A stretch of DNA of 64,000 nt from Methylobacterium thuringiense (GCF_022179645.1 NZ_BPRA01000016.1:1-64000); one strand, 5' to 3'; positions 1-9,274 are shown, counted from the first letter of the stretch. Notes: generated by a model not told the origin, from the sequence alone. Made by a program: numbers and translations.

Positions 1-5
1 AGTTG

Positions 6-55
6 AGAGCAGGCTTCGCGCGAAAAACCGTTGCCACTTTTTCGCAGCCTGCTCT
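6..55 (+). repeat. Palindromic double-hairpin element
   Basis: An outer perfect 10-bp stem (6-15 with 46-55) encloses a one-sided 4-nt bulge (16-19), an inner perfect 8-bp stem (20-27 with 38-45) and a 10-nt loop starting CCG and ending CCAC. A second copy with the same architecture but different stem bases lies in the opposite orientation at 42399-42443. The element overlaps the stop codon of the leftward hydrolase gene by two bases, so it may also end that transcript. It belongs to the small dispersed palindromes common between genes of Rhizobiales; the family assignment is inference. Confidence 0.7.
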
Positions 56-1358
56 AGGCGGCAACCGTCTCGCACGGGAGCGCGACTGCGGTCGAGGGCT
101 TGGGCCATGCGACGAGGGCACGCTCGCGCAGGGTCTGCGGCCCGAGCGTGATCGCGAAGAAGTCGTAGGCGCCGCGCCGGTCGTTCGACATCAGGAATTG
201 GAAGTGCATCCGGAACGGGCGAAACCGGACCTTCCGATAGGTCTCGTCGTCGATGATCTCGCGGAAGCGGGCGGAGCGGATGATCGGGTTGGCGACCACC
301 GGGTCCGGCCCGAGCTGCAGGTCGAGGTCGTGGAGTGGATTGAAGTGCGGGAAGTTCAGCCAGTCCTGCGGCGCCACGTAGTCGACCCAGACGATCCTCC
401 GCGATTGAACGAGGCTGGCGATGTCGGTACGCACGCGACCGGCCTGGGGCTGGAGCGCCACCAGGGGCAGGCCGGAGCCGAGGGTGGCGAGCGACAGGAT
501 CGGGCCGCGCGTGCCGATCTCCGGGTCGCGCGCAAGGAGCCGGGCGGCGACCTCGACCGCCGTCAGGCCGCCGCTCGAATGTCCGACGATCAGGATTTCG
601 TCGATCGCCTCCCCGTTCCGCGCGAACCCGTCGAGGCGCGCCGCGACGTGATCGGTGAAGACGTCGAGCCGCGCCCGGTAGTCGGGCCGCCGGCCCTGGC
701 CGTGCTGCCAGTGGAACACCCAGTCGTTCAGGATCTGCCAGAAGAAGATGCGATTGAGCAGCGCCTCCATCGCCCGGACCCAGCCGAGCCCGACCGCGAT
801 GCCGAGGGGGATCGTAGCCCAGGCGGGCAGGTGCACAGAATGCGCATACCAATCGCCGAGATGGGCGTGGACGAGGAGCGCCAGGAGCGCGGTCACCACA
901 CCGAGTAGCATCAGCATCACGAAGGGGTAGATGATGATGTTCCCGTACTTCCAGTTGAGCCGGTAGAACGTGAACAGCTTGCCCCGGACCATCGCATGCA
1001 ATGTGCCGATGACGAGGAGCGCGACGCTGATGAATCGCGAACGCGCCGCGTCGCGCGCGACGATGTCGTCCCAGAACAGCACGTCGTAGCTGGCCTCGGC
1101 GCCCCCCGTGGCGGTATGGGCCTTGACGGTCCAGCTCTGCACGAGGCCATCTTCCGAAAGGGTGGCGCGACTGATCTCGCGCTTGCCCTCGCCGAAGCGC
1201 TTGGCGTGGCGCAGCAACTCCCTCACGAAGAGCAGGCGATAGCGCGTGCGCGCTTCCGGATCGTAGCCCGGCAGATAGAAGACATGGCGGCGGCGGATCG
1301 GCGCGGTCACGCGCTGATCGGGCAGATCCGGCGGCGTGTAGCTGACGGGCTTGTTCAT
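54..1358 (-). CDS. Membrane-associated alpha/beta hydrolase-like protein
   Basis: Predicted 434 aa starting at MNKPVSYTPP; the open frame continues upstream but that part is arginine-rich and unlike protein. The middle holds two or more hydrophobic segments (around residues 115-185), so the protein probably sits in the inner membrane. A nucleophile elbow GHSSGG near residue 258 is the G-x-S-x-G signature of alpha/beta hydrolases, preceded by a hydrophobic strand (EILIV). The N-terminal motif VFYLPGYDPEAR resembles the start of a hydrolase core split by the membrane insert. The substrate cannot be told. It is transcribed away from the polysaccharide-export gene at 1643, leaving about 280 bp for divergent promoters. 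Confidence 0.7.
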   Translation of the reverse strand: MNKPVSYTPPDLPDQRVTAPIRRRHVFYLPGYDPEARTRYRLLFVRELLRHAKRFGEGKREISRATLSEDGLVQSWTVKAHTATGGAEASYDVLFWDDIVARDAARSRFISVALLVIGTLHAMVRGKLFTFYRLNWKYGNIIIYPFVMLMLLGVVTALLALLVHAHLGDWYAHSVHLPAWATIPLGIAVGLGWVRAMEALLNRIFFWQILNDWVFHWQHGQGRRPDYRARLDVFTDHVAARLDGFARNGEAIDEILIVGHSSGGLTAVEVAARLLARDPEIGTRGPILSLATLGSGLPLVALQPQAGRVRTDIASLVQSRRIVWVDYVAPQDWLNFPHFNPLHDLDLQLGPDPVVANPIIRSARFREIIDDETYRKVRFRPFRMHFQFLMSNDRRGAYDFFAITLGPQTLRERALVAWPKPSTAVALPCETVAA

Positions 1359-1642
1359 CGATCCCGACCGGCGACGGCCGCTCTCTGCAATCGAACGTCG
1401 TCGATCCCTGTTGGCCGAGGACGGCAATATTGCGGCCTTCAGTCTTTGCCGTGACAGAATTCTGTCGAGGCGCAGATAGGCGGAAGCCCTGGGTTTACAT
1501 CGGCTCCGCCGGCCACGCTGTGGGAATCGGGGAGCGCGAGCTCCGTACGCCGGTCCTCGGATCACTGTGACTGCCTCGCCACGGACAGGCTCGGTGGTTT
1601 GGGCTAGGCAGCAGGTCCAAGGAAACCGACAGGCCATCCTGT

Positions 1643-2809
1643 ATGCGCTCCATTCCCCTTGCCCTATGCGTCGCGCTGGCGGCCTCGGGCTGCTCGTATC
1701 TGCCGGCGTCTGGTCCGACGTCGCGTGCGATCGTGGACGGGGCGGACGTCGCGACGCCCCAGGGGGTGTATGCGCGCTACGAGCTGATCGACGTCGACCC
1801 GGCGATCATCGAGGCGCTGCGCTCGCGGCCGCTCGACAGCCTGCTCGCGGCCTTCGGCGACTATCGGAATTCGGCCGAGCCGCTGATCGGGGTGGGCGAC
1901 TCGGTGGCGATCCAGGTCTGGGAGGCCGGTTCGGGCGGGCTGTTCTCGGGGCCACTGGTGGCCGACCGCTTCTCGGCCGGCTCGAAATCCGCGCAGATCC
2001 CGGAGCAGGTGGTGAGCCGCGACGGGGCGATCTCGGTGCCCTATGCCGGGCGCATCCAGGTGGCGGGGCGGCGTCCGCAGGACGTTCAGGTGCTCATCGA
2101 GAACGAGCTCGCCGGCAAGGCGATCCAGCCGCAGGTGCTGGTGACGGTGTCGAAGCCGATCTCGCAGTCGGTGACGGTGACCGGCGAGGTGACGAGCGGC
2201 GCGCGGATCCCGCTGTCGGGCAAGGGCGACCGGCTCCTCGACGTGATCGCCTCGGTGGGCGGGGTGCGGGGTGCTGTGAGCGAGACCTACGTGCGGCTGT
2301 CGCGCGGGCCGACCACGGTGACGGTGCCGATGACCGCCGTGGTGTCGAACCCCCGTGAAAACATCTTCATGCGGCCGAACGACGTGCTGACGCTGGTGCG
2401 TGACCCGCAGACCTTCATGGCGCTCGGCGCGCTCGGCAACGCCACCGAGCTGCAGTTCTCGGCCGAGGGCATCACGCTGGCCCAGGGTCTCGCCCGGGCG
2501 CGCGGCCTCTCGGACGTCCAGGCGGATGCGGAGGGCGTGTTCCTGTACCGCTTCGAGCCGAACACCCTGGTGCGCCGCCTGCGGCCGGGCTCGCCGCTCT
2601 TGAGCACGAAGCTCGTGCCGGTGGTCTACCGCTTCAACATGCGCGATCCCAACGGCCTGTTCCTGGCCCAGGCCTTCCGCATGCGCAGCCGCGACGTGCT
2701 CTACGTCTCGAACGCGCCGTTCTCGGAAGTCCAGAAGGTGCTCAGCGTGTTCTCCACCGTCGCATCGCCCGTCACCTCCGCCGCGTCCGTCTACAGCGTC
2801 TCGCGGTGA
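1643..2809 (+). CDS. Polysaccharide biosynthesis/export lipoprotein (Wza-like)
   Basis: A 388-aa protein with a lipoprotein signal peptide: a hydrophobic stretch ending in a lipobox LAASGC with the acceptor cysteine at residue 17. A Poly_export-like domain follows (GVGDSVAIQVWEAGSGGLF near 80-100, then VSRDGAISVPYAGRIQVAGR near 130-150), and then SLBB-like ligand-binding beta-grasp segments. Members form or assist the outer-membrane channel for capsular or exopolysaccharide in Wzx/Wzy or ABC-dependent export. No glycosyltransferase, Wzc or polymerase gene lies next to it, so the polymer and partner system are unknown; it appears to stand alone here. Confidence 0.85.
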   Translation: MRSIPLALCVALAASGCSYLPASGPTSRAIVDGADVATPQGVYARYELIDVDPAIIEALRSRPLDSLLAAFGDYRNSAEPLIGVGDSVAIQVWEAGSGGLFSGPLVADRFSAGSKSAQIPEQVVSRDGAISVPYAGRIQVAGRRPQDVQVLIENELAGKAIQPQVLVTVSKPISQSVTVTGEVTSGARIPLSGKGDRLLDVIASVGGVRGAVSETYVRLSRGPTTVTVPMTAVVSNPRENIFMRPNDVLTLVRDPQTFMALGALGNATELQFSAEGITLAQGLARARGLSDVQADAEGVFLYRFEPNTLVRRLRPGSPLLSTKLVPVVYRFNMRDPNGLFLAQAFRMRSRDVLYVSNAPFSEVQKVLSVFSTVASPVTSAASVYSVSR

Positions 2810-3035
2810 TTGCAGGGCCTCGACGGTCGCCGCGGGCGGCCGTCCTCGCGAAAATCGGTTCGCAGCGGCAGGCTTCGTAACATTCGCGTCTTGCCAAAAG
2901 CTCCGCTCGCATCGTTCCATGGCGGCCGGCGCCGCCCACGCGCGGGCAGCGCCTTCACGCCCTCCCGCTCGACCTTGACATGGCCTTCCGCCGGCTCGGT
3001 TTGGCTGACAGAACAAGAGCGTTAGAAGGGGCGGG

Positions 3036-4181
3036 ATGACGATCGGACGCCTTCTCTCGCTCGGCGCGCGCCTCGCCGGATCGCTGCCGCGGATACTGTT
3101 GGGATCCGCCCTCCTCGCAATCACAGCCTGTCCGGCTCGCGCCGACGTGGTGGTGGGTGTCGCGGTGCCGCGCTCCGGCCCCTATGTCGCCATCGGCGAA
3201 CAGGTCCTGCGCGGCGTCCAGGCGGCGGCCAAGGACACCAACGCCAAGGGGGGCCTCGACGGCGAGCCGATCGTCCTCGACGTGCAGGACGACGCCTGCG
3301 ACTCGAACCAAGCGACGGCGGTGGCCAACCACTACGTCCAGGCGAACGTGCGCCTCGTCGTCGGCCATGTCTGCTCGAACGCCTCGCTGACCGCCTCCGA
3401 CATCTACGCCGCCAACGGCATCGTGATGATCACCGCGGCCTCCGTCGCAGCGAAGCTCACTGATCGCGGGCTGCCGACGATCTTTCGCGTGTGCGGGCGC
3501 GACGACGATCAGGCCAAGCTCTCGGCGGCCGTACTCGCGGAGCGGTTTCGCGACCGAAAGATCGCGATCCTCTACGACCCCTCGCCGCCGTCGCGGGCGC
3601 TCGCCGCCTCGACCAAGGACAACCTCAACCGGATCGGCGTGAACGAGGCCCTGTTCGCGGCCTTCCAGCCGTCCGACACCGACGACGCGGCGCTGGCCGA
3701 CCGCCTCAAGGGCCTGGGCATCGACGTGGTCTATTACGGCGGCGGCGCACCGGAGATGGGCCGGCTCGTGAAGATCGCCGCCGACCGCGGCTTCCGCCCG
3801 CAATGGTTCGGCACCTCGTCGATCGCGACGCCGGAATTCGCCAAGATTGCCGGCTCTGCCAGCAACGGCGTGCTGATGACGTTCTACCTCGACCCGAGCC
3901 GCAAGACGGACGCGCAGGCCGTGGTGAGCGCGGTGAAGGCGCAGGGCGGCGATCCCGACGGCTCGCTGATCTACGGCTACGCGGCCCTCCAGGCGCTGGT
4001 CGAGGCGGGCAACTTCGCCCGAAGCACCGATCCGCGCGCCATCGCCAAGGCGCTGCATACCGAGCGCTTCGATCTCGTCCTCGGTCCCGTCGGCTTCGAC
4101 GCCAAGGGCGACGTCACCGCCCAGGGCTACGTGCTCTACGTCTGGCGGGACGGAAACTTCAATTACGCCAAGACGAACTGA
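3036..4181 (+). CDS. LivK-like ABC transporter substrate-binding protein
   Basis: A 381-aa periplasmic binding protein of the branched-chain amino acid (type I periplasmic fold) family. A signal peptide (about residues 1-36, ending CPARA) is followed by DVVVGVAVPRSGPYVAIGEQ, the usual family opening, and GEPIVLDVQDDACDSNQA near 75-90, where the ligand-gripping acidic residues and a cysteine lie. The length fits LivJ/LivK proteins. No permease or ATPase gene is adjacent, so it is an orphan receptor serving a transporter elsewhere, and the ligand is not predictable. Its stop lies 6 bp from the stop of the convergent phosphatase gene. Confidence 0.85.
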   Translation: MTIGRLLSLGARLAGSLPRILLGSALLAITACPARADVVVGVAVPRSGPYVAIGEQVLRGVQAAAKDTNAKGGLDGEPIVLDVQDDACDSNQATAVANHYVQANVRLVVGHVCSNASLTASDIYAANGIVMITAASVAAKLTDRGLPTIFRVCGRDDDQAKLSAAVLAERFRDRKIAILYDPSPPSRALAASTKDNLNRIGVNEALFAAFQPSDTDDAALADRLKGLGIDVVYYGGGAPEMGRLVKIAADRGFRPQWFGTSSIATPEFAKIAGSASNGVLMTFYLDPSRKTDAQAVVSAVKAQGGDPDGSLIYGYAALQALVEAGNFARSTDPRAIAKALHTERFDLVLGPVGFDAKGDVTAQGYVLYVWRDGNFNYAKTN

Positions 4182-4187
4182 GCCGGT

Positions 4188-4763
4188 TCAGCCGGTGATC
4201 GCGGCTTCGACCTCTTCCGAGCGGTTGAGGCTGCGCATCAATGCGTCGAGGCTCGGGTTCTTTGCGAGTTGAATCCCGTGCAGACGGCGCACGGCCTCGA
4301 CCAGGGTGCCGTCACGGCCGAGCGCGTCGTCCGCGAAGCCGATCATCCGTGCGTTCGGCCAGGCCCCGTCCCGCAGAGCGTGGAGGCGTGCGATCAGCTC
4401 GGTTGCCGGGGTCTCCGGCTCGGCCTGAGCGAACAAGCTCGCCAGCGCCGCGGTCGAGCGCGAGAGGCCGAGATGGCAATGGACGAGGACATGGGCCTCT
4501 TCGGCCTCGTCCTCGTCCATTGCCCGTCCGAAGGCGAGGATCGCCTCGACGTCGTGACGCTCCGGCAGAACGAGGCCGGGTCCCGGTGCGATGGCGTCGT
4601 GGAAGCGCAGGGTGGTCCGCCGATGCGCGCTATAGCCGCCGAAATCCGGATCGGGCCAGCCGGGATCGAGGATCGAGAGCACGTGGCTGACGCCTTTGGC
4701 GCCGTGCGCGGGCAGTTCCTCGAGCCCGCAGACGGTGTGCAGGGTGACGCGAGAGTGTTTCAC
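4188..4763 (-). CDS. Tyrosine/dual-specificity phosphatase-like protein
   Basis: Predicted 191 aa with a GTG start at VKHSRVTLHTVCGLEEL; the open frame extends further upstream but overlaps the divergent TRAP gene and its promoter. The active-site loop HCHLGLSRST around residue 100 matches the H-C-x5-R-S/T phosphate-binding loop of cysteine-dependent phosphatases, and an upstream acidic and aromatic segment (GYSAHRRTTLRFHDAIAP) could supply the general acid. Alphaproteobacterial homologues are annotated as tyrosine-protein phosphatase or protein tyrosine phosphatase-like; the substrate is unknown. The phosphatase fold is well supported by the motif, the biological role is not. Confidence 0.75.
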   Translation of the reverse strand: MKHSRVTLHTVCGLEELPAHGAKGVSHVLSILDPGWPDPDFGGYSAHRRTTLRFHDAIAPGPGLVLPERHDVEAILAFGRAMDEDEAEEAHVLVHCHLGLSRSTAALASLFAQAEPETPATELIARLHALRDGAWPNARMIGFADDALGRDGTLVEAVRRLHGIQLAKNPSLDALMRSLNRSEEVEAAITG

Positions 4764-4869
4764 GCGGCCGCTGCTAGCACGGGAGCGATCGATGGGCGAA
4801 CCCGGCGCGACTTCGCGCCTCGGAGCGTGTATGCCGCGCCGAGCGGATACCGGAGACGAGCGACCAACG

Positions 4870-5967
4870 ATGCCGAACACGCTGCCGCGACGGGCCCTCC
4901 TCTCCGCGGGCCTCGCGACCGCCGCCGCGCCTCTGGCGGCGCCTGCCCTCGCCGAGGCCGTGCCCGAGCTGACATGGCGGCTCGCATCGGGCTTTCCCAA
5001 GAACCTCGACATCCTGTTCGGTGCGACCGAAAGCTTCGCCCGGATCGTCGGGGAGGCGACCGACGGTCGTTTCAAGATCCAGCCCTCGGCGGTCGGCGAG
5101 ATCGTGCCGGCCGAGGGCCTGCTCGATGCGGTCGGATCGGGCAAGGTCGAGATCGGGCATGCGTCGGCCTCGGCAGCCGTGGCGAAGGATCCCGTCTTCG
5201 CGCTGGCGACGGCGACGCCCTTCGGCCTCAATGCCCGCGGTCAGAGCGCTTGGTGGCTCCAGGGTGGCGCGGCCGAACTGTTCGCCGAGATCTTCGCCAA
5301 GCACGGGCTGACGGCACTCCCCGGCGGCAATACTGGCGCGCAGATGGGCGGCTGGTTTCGCAAGGAGATTAAGACGACGGCCGATCTGCAGAACCTGAAG
5401 TTCCGCGTCGCCGGCCTCGGCGGTCAAGTGCTGGCGAAGCTCGGCGTCTCGCCCCAGGCGATCGCGGGACCCGACCTCTACGGCGCCCTCGAATCGAAGG
5501 CGCTCGACGCCGCCGAGTGGATCGGCCCGCACGACGACGAGAAACTCGGCCTGCAGAAGGTCGCACCAATCTACCATTTCCCGGGTTTCTGGGAGGGTGG
5601 CGCGGCGGTGCTGTTCTGGTTCAATGCCGAGAAATGGAAGGCCCTGCCGAAGACCTACAAGGCCGTTCTACAGGCTGCCGCGGCTCAGGTCGCCGCCGAG
5701 GTCCAGGCGAAATACGATGCGCGCAACCCGCAGGCGCTGCGCCGTCTGGTCGCCGGCGGCGCCCAGCTGCGCCCATTCCCGCAGGACGTGATCGAGGCGG
5801 CGCTGAAGGCGGCAAACGACCTCTATGGTGAACTGTCTGCCAAGAATGCCGACTTCAAACGCATCTACGACGCGATGAAGGCCTTCCGGAACGAAGAATA
5901 TCTCTGGTTCCAGGTCGCCGAGTACACCTACGACAACTTCATGATCCGCGCCCGCGCGCGAGGCTGA
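4870..5967 (+). CDS. TRAP transporter solute-binding protein, DctP family
   Basis: A 365-aa protein starting MPNTLPRRALLSAG, with a GGAG about ten bases upstream. The N-terminus carries a twin-arginine-like stretch (PRRALLSAG) and an Ala-rich hydrophobic core, consistent with export as for many TRAP receptors. ELTWRLASGFPKNLDILFGA opens the mature DctP fold. FRVAGLGGQVLAKLGVSPQA and YGALESKALDAAEWIGPHDD match the subgroup that binds 2-oxo acids or lactate-like carboxylates (TakP type). No DctQ or DctM membrane subunit gene is adjacent, so the transporter is incomplete here and the ligand is an inference. Confidence 0.85.
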   Translation: MPNTLPRRALLSAGLATAAAPLAAPALAEAVPELTWRLASGFPKNLDILFGATESFARIVGEATDGRFKIQPSAVGEIVPAEGLLDAVGSGKVEIGHASASAAVAKDPVFALATATPFGLNARGQSAWWLQGGAAELFAEIFAKHGLTALPGGNTGAQMGGWFRKEIKTTADLQNLKFRVAGLGGQVLAKLGVSPQAIAGPDLYGALESKALDAAEWIGPHDDEKLGLQKVAPIYHFPGFWEGGAAVLFWFNAEKWKALPKTYKAVLQAAAAQVAAEVQAKYDARNPQALRRLVAGGAQLRPFPQDVIEAALKAANDLYGELSAKNADFKRIYDAMKAFRNEEYLWFQVAEYTYDNFMIRARARG

Positions 5968-6391
5968 ACAGCAACCCGGCCTCGACGCAAAAAAAAGCCG
6001 CTCGTGAGAGCGGCCCGTAGTCTAGGGAGGAAACGCCCAAGGAGGGCAGCGGGAGCGAAACGCCATCGATCCCGCGACGCACAATCTGATCCTTCGGCGA
6101 CGAAATGCAAGGCCGTCCCATCCCAGGGTGCGGCGTTTGGCGTGTTGCCGCGCACATTGATGCGGCGATGTAACCAAAATGTCGCAGGATGTCGCGCGAC
6201 CGTCCGGTCAATTGTCGTCGACCCGACGGAAATATAGCCACGCTTAAGCGTTTGTGAATGCTGATGTTCCGCTCCCCTTCGGCCAGGCGTCACTGGCAGA
6301 CCGCGGGTGCGGAGCACTTCGGAGCCGACGAGTTCATGGATCTCCCTGCCCGAAGCAAAACCTTGAACCGGAATGGAGATTTTTGATCGGC
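5968..6391. other. Intergenic stretch with a leftward terminator
   Basis: These 424 bases separate the TRAP receptor gene from the photolyase gene. The left end carries a textbook intrinsic terminator for leftward transcription (5989-6014), yet no convincing leftward protein gene precedes it; the leftward open frames here lack recognisable features or a clear ribosome site. The rest could hold the photolyase promoter and a leftward small RNA. AATATAG-like AT-rich sequence near 6230 lies in the likely promoter zone but no clear -35/-10 pair was fixed. Confidence 0.5.
5989..6014 (-). terminator. Intrinsic terminator, leftward
   Basis: A perfect 7-bp GC-rich stem (5997-6003 with 6008-6014) with a GTGA loop is followed, on the minus strand, by eight consecutive T residues (A-run 5989-5996). 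The T-run lies on the leftward side only, so it is not a terminator for the rightward TRAP gene that ends at 5967. Confidence 0.8.
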
Positions 6392-7780
6392 ATGGCGATT
6401 CAAGCGGAGCGTCTCAGGGTCCTCGCCGACGTCGAGCCCCGGGAAAAGGGGGCCTACGTCCTCTACCTGCTGCAGCAGGCGAATCGCGCCGATTTCAACC
6501 CGGCCCTCGAATTCGCGATCGAGGAGGCGAACCGCCTCGGCTGCCCCGTGGTCGCCTGCTTCGGCTTGCTCGACGGCAAGAGCGGCTTTCCGGAAGCCAA
6601 CGCCCGCCACTACGCCTTTCTGCTGCAGGGGCTGGCCGATTGCCGTGAGCGCCTGTCCGCACGCGGTATCGGCTTCGTCATGCGCAAGGCTTCGCCTGCT
6701 GCGGTCGCCATCGATATGGCGAAGGACGCCAAGCTGCTGGTGCTGGACCGCGGCTATCTGGCGATCCAGAAGCGCTGGTACGGGGAGATCACCAAGGCTG
6801 TCGAGACGCGGATCGTGCAGGTCGAGGGCGACGTGGTCGTGCCCGTCGAGACTGCTTCGGGCAAGCACGAATACGCCGCGCGTACCTTGCGGCCAAAGCT
6901 ACACAAGCTCTGGGACGACTATCTGGAGCCGCTGCAGGCCCGCACGGTGAAGCACAAGGCCGACGGCTTGGCGCTGAAGAGTGAGATCGACGTCTCGAAC
7001 CCCGAAAAGGTGCTGGCCGGCATGAGCCTCGACACCTCGGTGGCGCCGGTGAAGCGGTTCAAGGGCGGCCATGGGGAAGCGAAGCGGCGTCTGAAGGCCT
7101 ATCTCGCCGGCCCGTTCGCGGGCTACGGCGCCGACCGCAACAAGCCTGAGGCGGACGCCGCCTCGCATATGAGCCCCTACCTGCATTTCGGGCAGATCTC
7201 GCCGGTCGAGATCGCGCTAGCCGTGCGAGAGGCGAAGGCGGGCAGCAAGGAGGATCGGCAGACCTACCTGGAAGAGCTGATCGTCCGGCGCGAGCTCGCG
7301 ATGAACCACGTCTTCTACACGAAGGGCTACGACCGCTACGAAACCGCGCTGCCCGACTGGGCGAAGAAGACGCTCGCCGAACAGGCCGGGGACGCGCGGC
7401 CTCACCAGTACAGCGAAGCGCAACTCGCGGAGGGCAAGACCCACGAACCCTACTGGAACGCGGCGATGCGCGAGATGCGCGAGACCGGCTACATGCACAA
7501 CCAACTGCGCATGTACTGGGGCAAGAAGATCCTCGAATGGTCTCCTTCGCCCGAGGAGGCTTTCGCGCGCACGCTCAGGCTCAACAACCGCTACTTCCTC
7601 GACGGGCGCGACGCGAACTCCTTCACCAATGTCGCCTGGGTGTTCGGCCTGCACGACCGGCCCTGGCAGCGGCGCAAGATCTTCGGAACCGTGCGCTACC
7701 AGAGCGAGAACTCGCTGAAGAAATTCGACGCCAAGGCCTATCTGAAGACGGTGGAGAGGCTCTGCGCTGCCGAGGATTGA
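6392..7780 (+). CDS. Class II CPD photolyase
   Basis: A 462-aa deoxyribodipyrimidine photo-lyase that uses FAD and light to split cyclobutane pyrimidine dimers. The N-terminal Rossmann-like photolyase domain has YVLYLLQQANRADFNPALEF and ARHYAFLLQGL. The FAD-binding C-terminal half carries class II hallmarks: SPYLHFGQISP near 257, MNHVFYTKGYDRYE near 300, YMHNQLRMYWGKKILEW near 370 and RYFLDGRDANSFTNVAWVFG near 400. Length fits class II enzymes (440-500 aa). The ATG at 6392 was chosen because similarity to the family starts there, although GGAG at 6375 is somewhat distant. It stands alone; light or UV exposure of leaf-surface bacteria would explain its presence. Confidence 0.92.
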   Translation: MAIQAERLRVLADVEPREKGAYVLYLLQQANRADFNPALEFAIEEANRLGCPVVACFGLLDGKSGFPEANARHYAFLLQGLADCRERLSARGIGFVMRKASPAAVAIDMAKDAKLLVLDRGYLAIQKRWYGEITKAVETRIVQVEGDVVVPVETASGKHEYAARTLRPKLHKLWDDYLEPLQARTVKHKADGLALKSEIDVSNPEKVLAGMSLDTSVAPVKRFKGGHGEAKRRLKAYLAGPFAGYGADRNKPEADAASHMSPYLHFGQISPVEIALAVREAKAGSKEDRQTYLEELIVRRELAMNHVFYTKGYDRYETALPDWAKKTLAEQAGDARPHQYSEAQLAEGKTHEPYWNAAMREMRETGYMHNQLRMYWGKKILEWSPSPEEAFARTLRLNNRYFLDGRDANSFTNVAWVFGLHDRPWQRRKIFGTVRYQSENSLKKFDAKAYLKTVERLCAAED

Positions 7781-7857
7781 GGCCGCCCGGAACTGGCTTA
7801 TGCCGGCCAGGGCAGGAATGGTGATCCGCCCTCCCCGCTCTCCCGACGCCCGAGACC

Positions 7858-9234
7858 ATGCAGCTACGCCCCCGGCAGATCCGACGCACGCTGCTGCGCC
7901 TGCGCGGCGCCTCGCTCGACAGCTGGGAGGTCTGGCGGCGCCGGCTGCTGTTCCTCGTCGGCGGCCTGTGCGTGGGCCTCGCTGCCGTGGTGATGGCGAA
8001 GCTCGCCGACGGGGCGCAGGCGCTGTTCAAGCAGGGGCTCGCGCTCTCGCCCTGGTTCACCCTGGCCGCCACGCCCGCGGCCTTCGGGCTCGCGGCCCAT
8101 CTCGCCCGCACCGTGTTTCCGAATTCGCAGGGCTCGGGGATTCCGCAGGTCATCGCCGCCCGCGCCATCGGCGACGCGAAGGCCCGGCATGCCCTGGTCT
8201 CGCTCAAGGTGGCCGCCGGCAAGATCGTGGTGATGACGCTGGGACTGCTCGGGGGCGCCTCCGTCGGACGCGAGGGGCCGACCGTGCAGGTCGGAGCAGC
8301 GATCATGGCCGCGTTCGGCCGGTTCTCGCCCGCCCGCATGCCCGGGCTGCTGCTCGCCGGCGGTTCGGCCGGGGTCGCTGCCGCCTTCAACACGCCGCTC
8401 GCCGGCATCGTCTTCGGCATCGAGGAACTCGGCCGCGCCTATGACAGCCGGGCGAGCGGGCTGATCGTCGCCGCGGTGATCGCCGCCGGCCTGACCTCCC
8501 TCGCGATCCTCGGCGACTATACCTATTTCGGCACGACTTCTGCCACCCTGCCCTTCTCGGCGAGCTGGCTCGCGGTGCCGGTCATCGGCGCGGTCGGCGG
8601 CCTCATGGGCGGCCTGTTCAGCCGCATCGTCATCCTGTTCGGGACGGGACTGCCCGGTCGCGCCGGTGGCTGGATCGCGGCCCACCCCGTCTGGTTCGCC
8701 CTTGCCTGCGGGCTCTGCGTCGCGCTCTGCGGGCTCCTCTCCGGCGGCACGGTCTACGGCACCGGCTACGAGGAGGCGCGGGCGATCCTGCACGGCGAGG
8801 ACGCCGTGGACCGGAGCTTCGCCCCGCTGAAGTTCGCGGCCACCGTCTTCTCCTCGATCAGCGCGATTCCCGGCGGTCTGTTCGCGCCGTCGCTTGCCGT
8901 CGGGGCGGGATTGGGTGCCGAGGCCGGGTTGCTCTTCGCCGACGCTCCGATCGGCGCGCTCGTCCTGATCGGCATGGTCGCCTACCTCACGGGCGTACTG
9001 CAGGCACCGATCACGTCCTTCGTCATCGTCACCGAGATGACCCAGGACCACGCCATGATGATCCCGCTGATGATCGCGGCGGTGATTGCCGATGCCATGT
9101 CCAAGCTTGTGTGCAAGGAGGGCATCTACCGCGCTCTCGCCGAAGCGCTCGTTGCCAAGGCCGAGCCGGCCTGCGAGGGTTTTTCCGCGGACGCCGCACC
9201 CACAGGGGAACGCGGCGACGCCCGGTCGGGTTGA
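7858..9234 (+). CDS. ClC-family chloride channel or H+/Cl- antiporter
   Basis: A 458-aa polytopic inner-membrane protein with the three ClC anion-pathway motifs in order: GSGIPQ near residue 92, GREGPTVQ near 137 (its Glu is the gating glutamate) and [11 protein letters not shown] near 339. About ten or more hydrophobic helices are visible, and there is no C-terminal CBS domain. The gating glutamate is present, so it could be a proton-coupled exchanger, but motif reading alone does not decide channel versus antiporter. The small YtjA-like gene follows 40 bp downstream and may have its own promoter overlapping the 3' end of this gene. Confidence 0.9.
   Translation: MQLRPRQIRRTLLRLRGASLDSWEVWRRRLLFLVGGLCVGLAAVVMAKLADGAQALFKQGLALSPWFTLAATPAAFGLAAHLARTVFPNSQGSGIPQVIAARAIGDAKARHALVSLKVAAGKIVVMTLGLLGGASVGREGPTVQVGAAIMAAFGRFSPARMPGLLLAGGSAGVAAAFNTPLAGIVFGIEELGRAYDSRASGLIVAAVIAAGLTSLAILGDYTYFGTTSATLPFSASWLAVPVIGAVGGLMGGLFSRIVILFGTGLPGRAGGWIAAHPVWFALACGLCVALCGLLSGGTVYGTGYEEARAILHGEDAVDRSFAPLKFAATVFSSISAIPGGLFAPSLAVGAGLGAEAGLLFADAPIGALVLIGMVAYLTGVLQAPITSFVIVTEMTQDHAMMIPLMIAAVIADAMSKLVCKEGIYRALAEALVAKAEPACEGFSADAAPTGERGDARSG
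9207..9232 (+). promoter_or_regulatory. Candidate EcfG (general stress) promoter
   Basis: GGAAC at 9207-9211, a 17-base spacer and GGTT at 9229-9232 come close to the alphaproteobacterial EcfG consensus GGAAC-N16/17-CGTT (one mismatch). It lies about 45 bases before the start codon of a YtjA-like membrane protein, a type of gene often under stress control. It overlaps the end of the upstream ClC gene. Confidence 0.45.
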
Positions 9235-9274
9235 TGCCCGGTTTTCCCTCGACACGTATTCTGGAGTATCCCCG

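Noticed and set aside
4696-4869. N-terminal extension of the TRAP receptor by 58 codons
   Set aside because: The extension overlaps the divergent phosphatase gene and its promoter and hides the export signal; the ATG at 4870 gives a normal signal peptide.
5928-6317. Leftward open frames over the TRAP-photolyase intergenic region
   Set aside because: The amino-acid make-up is unlike real proteins here, no ribosome site or family motif is seen, and the T8 terminator lies inside the frame; a small RNA is more likely.
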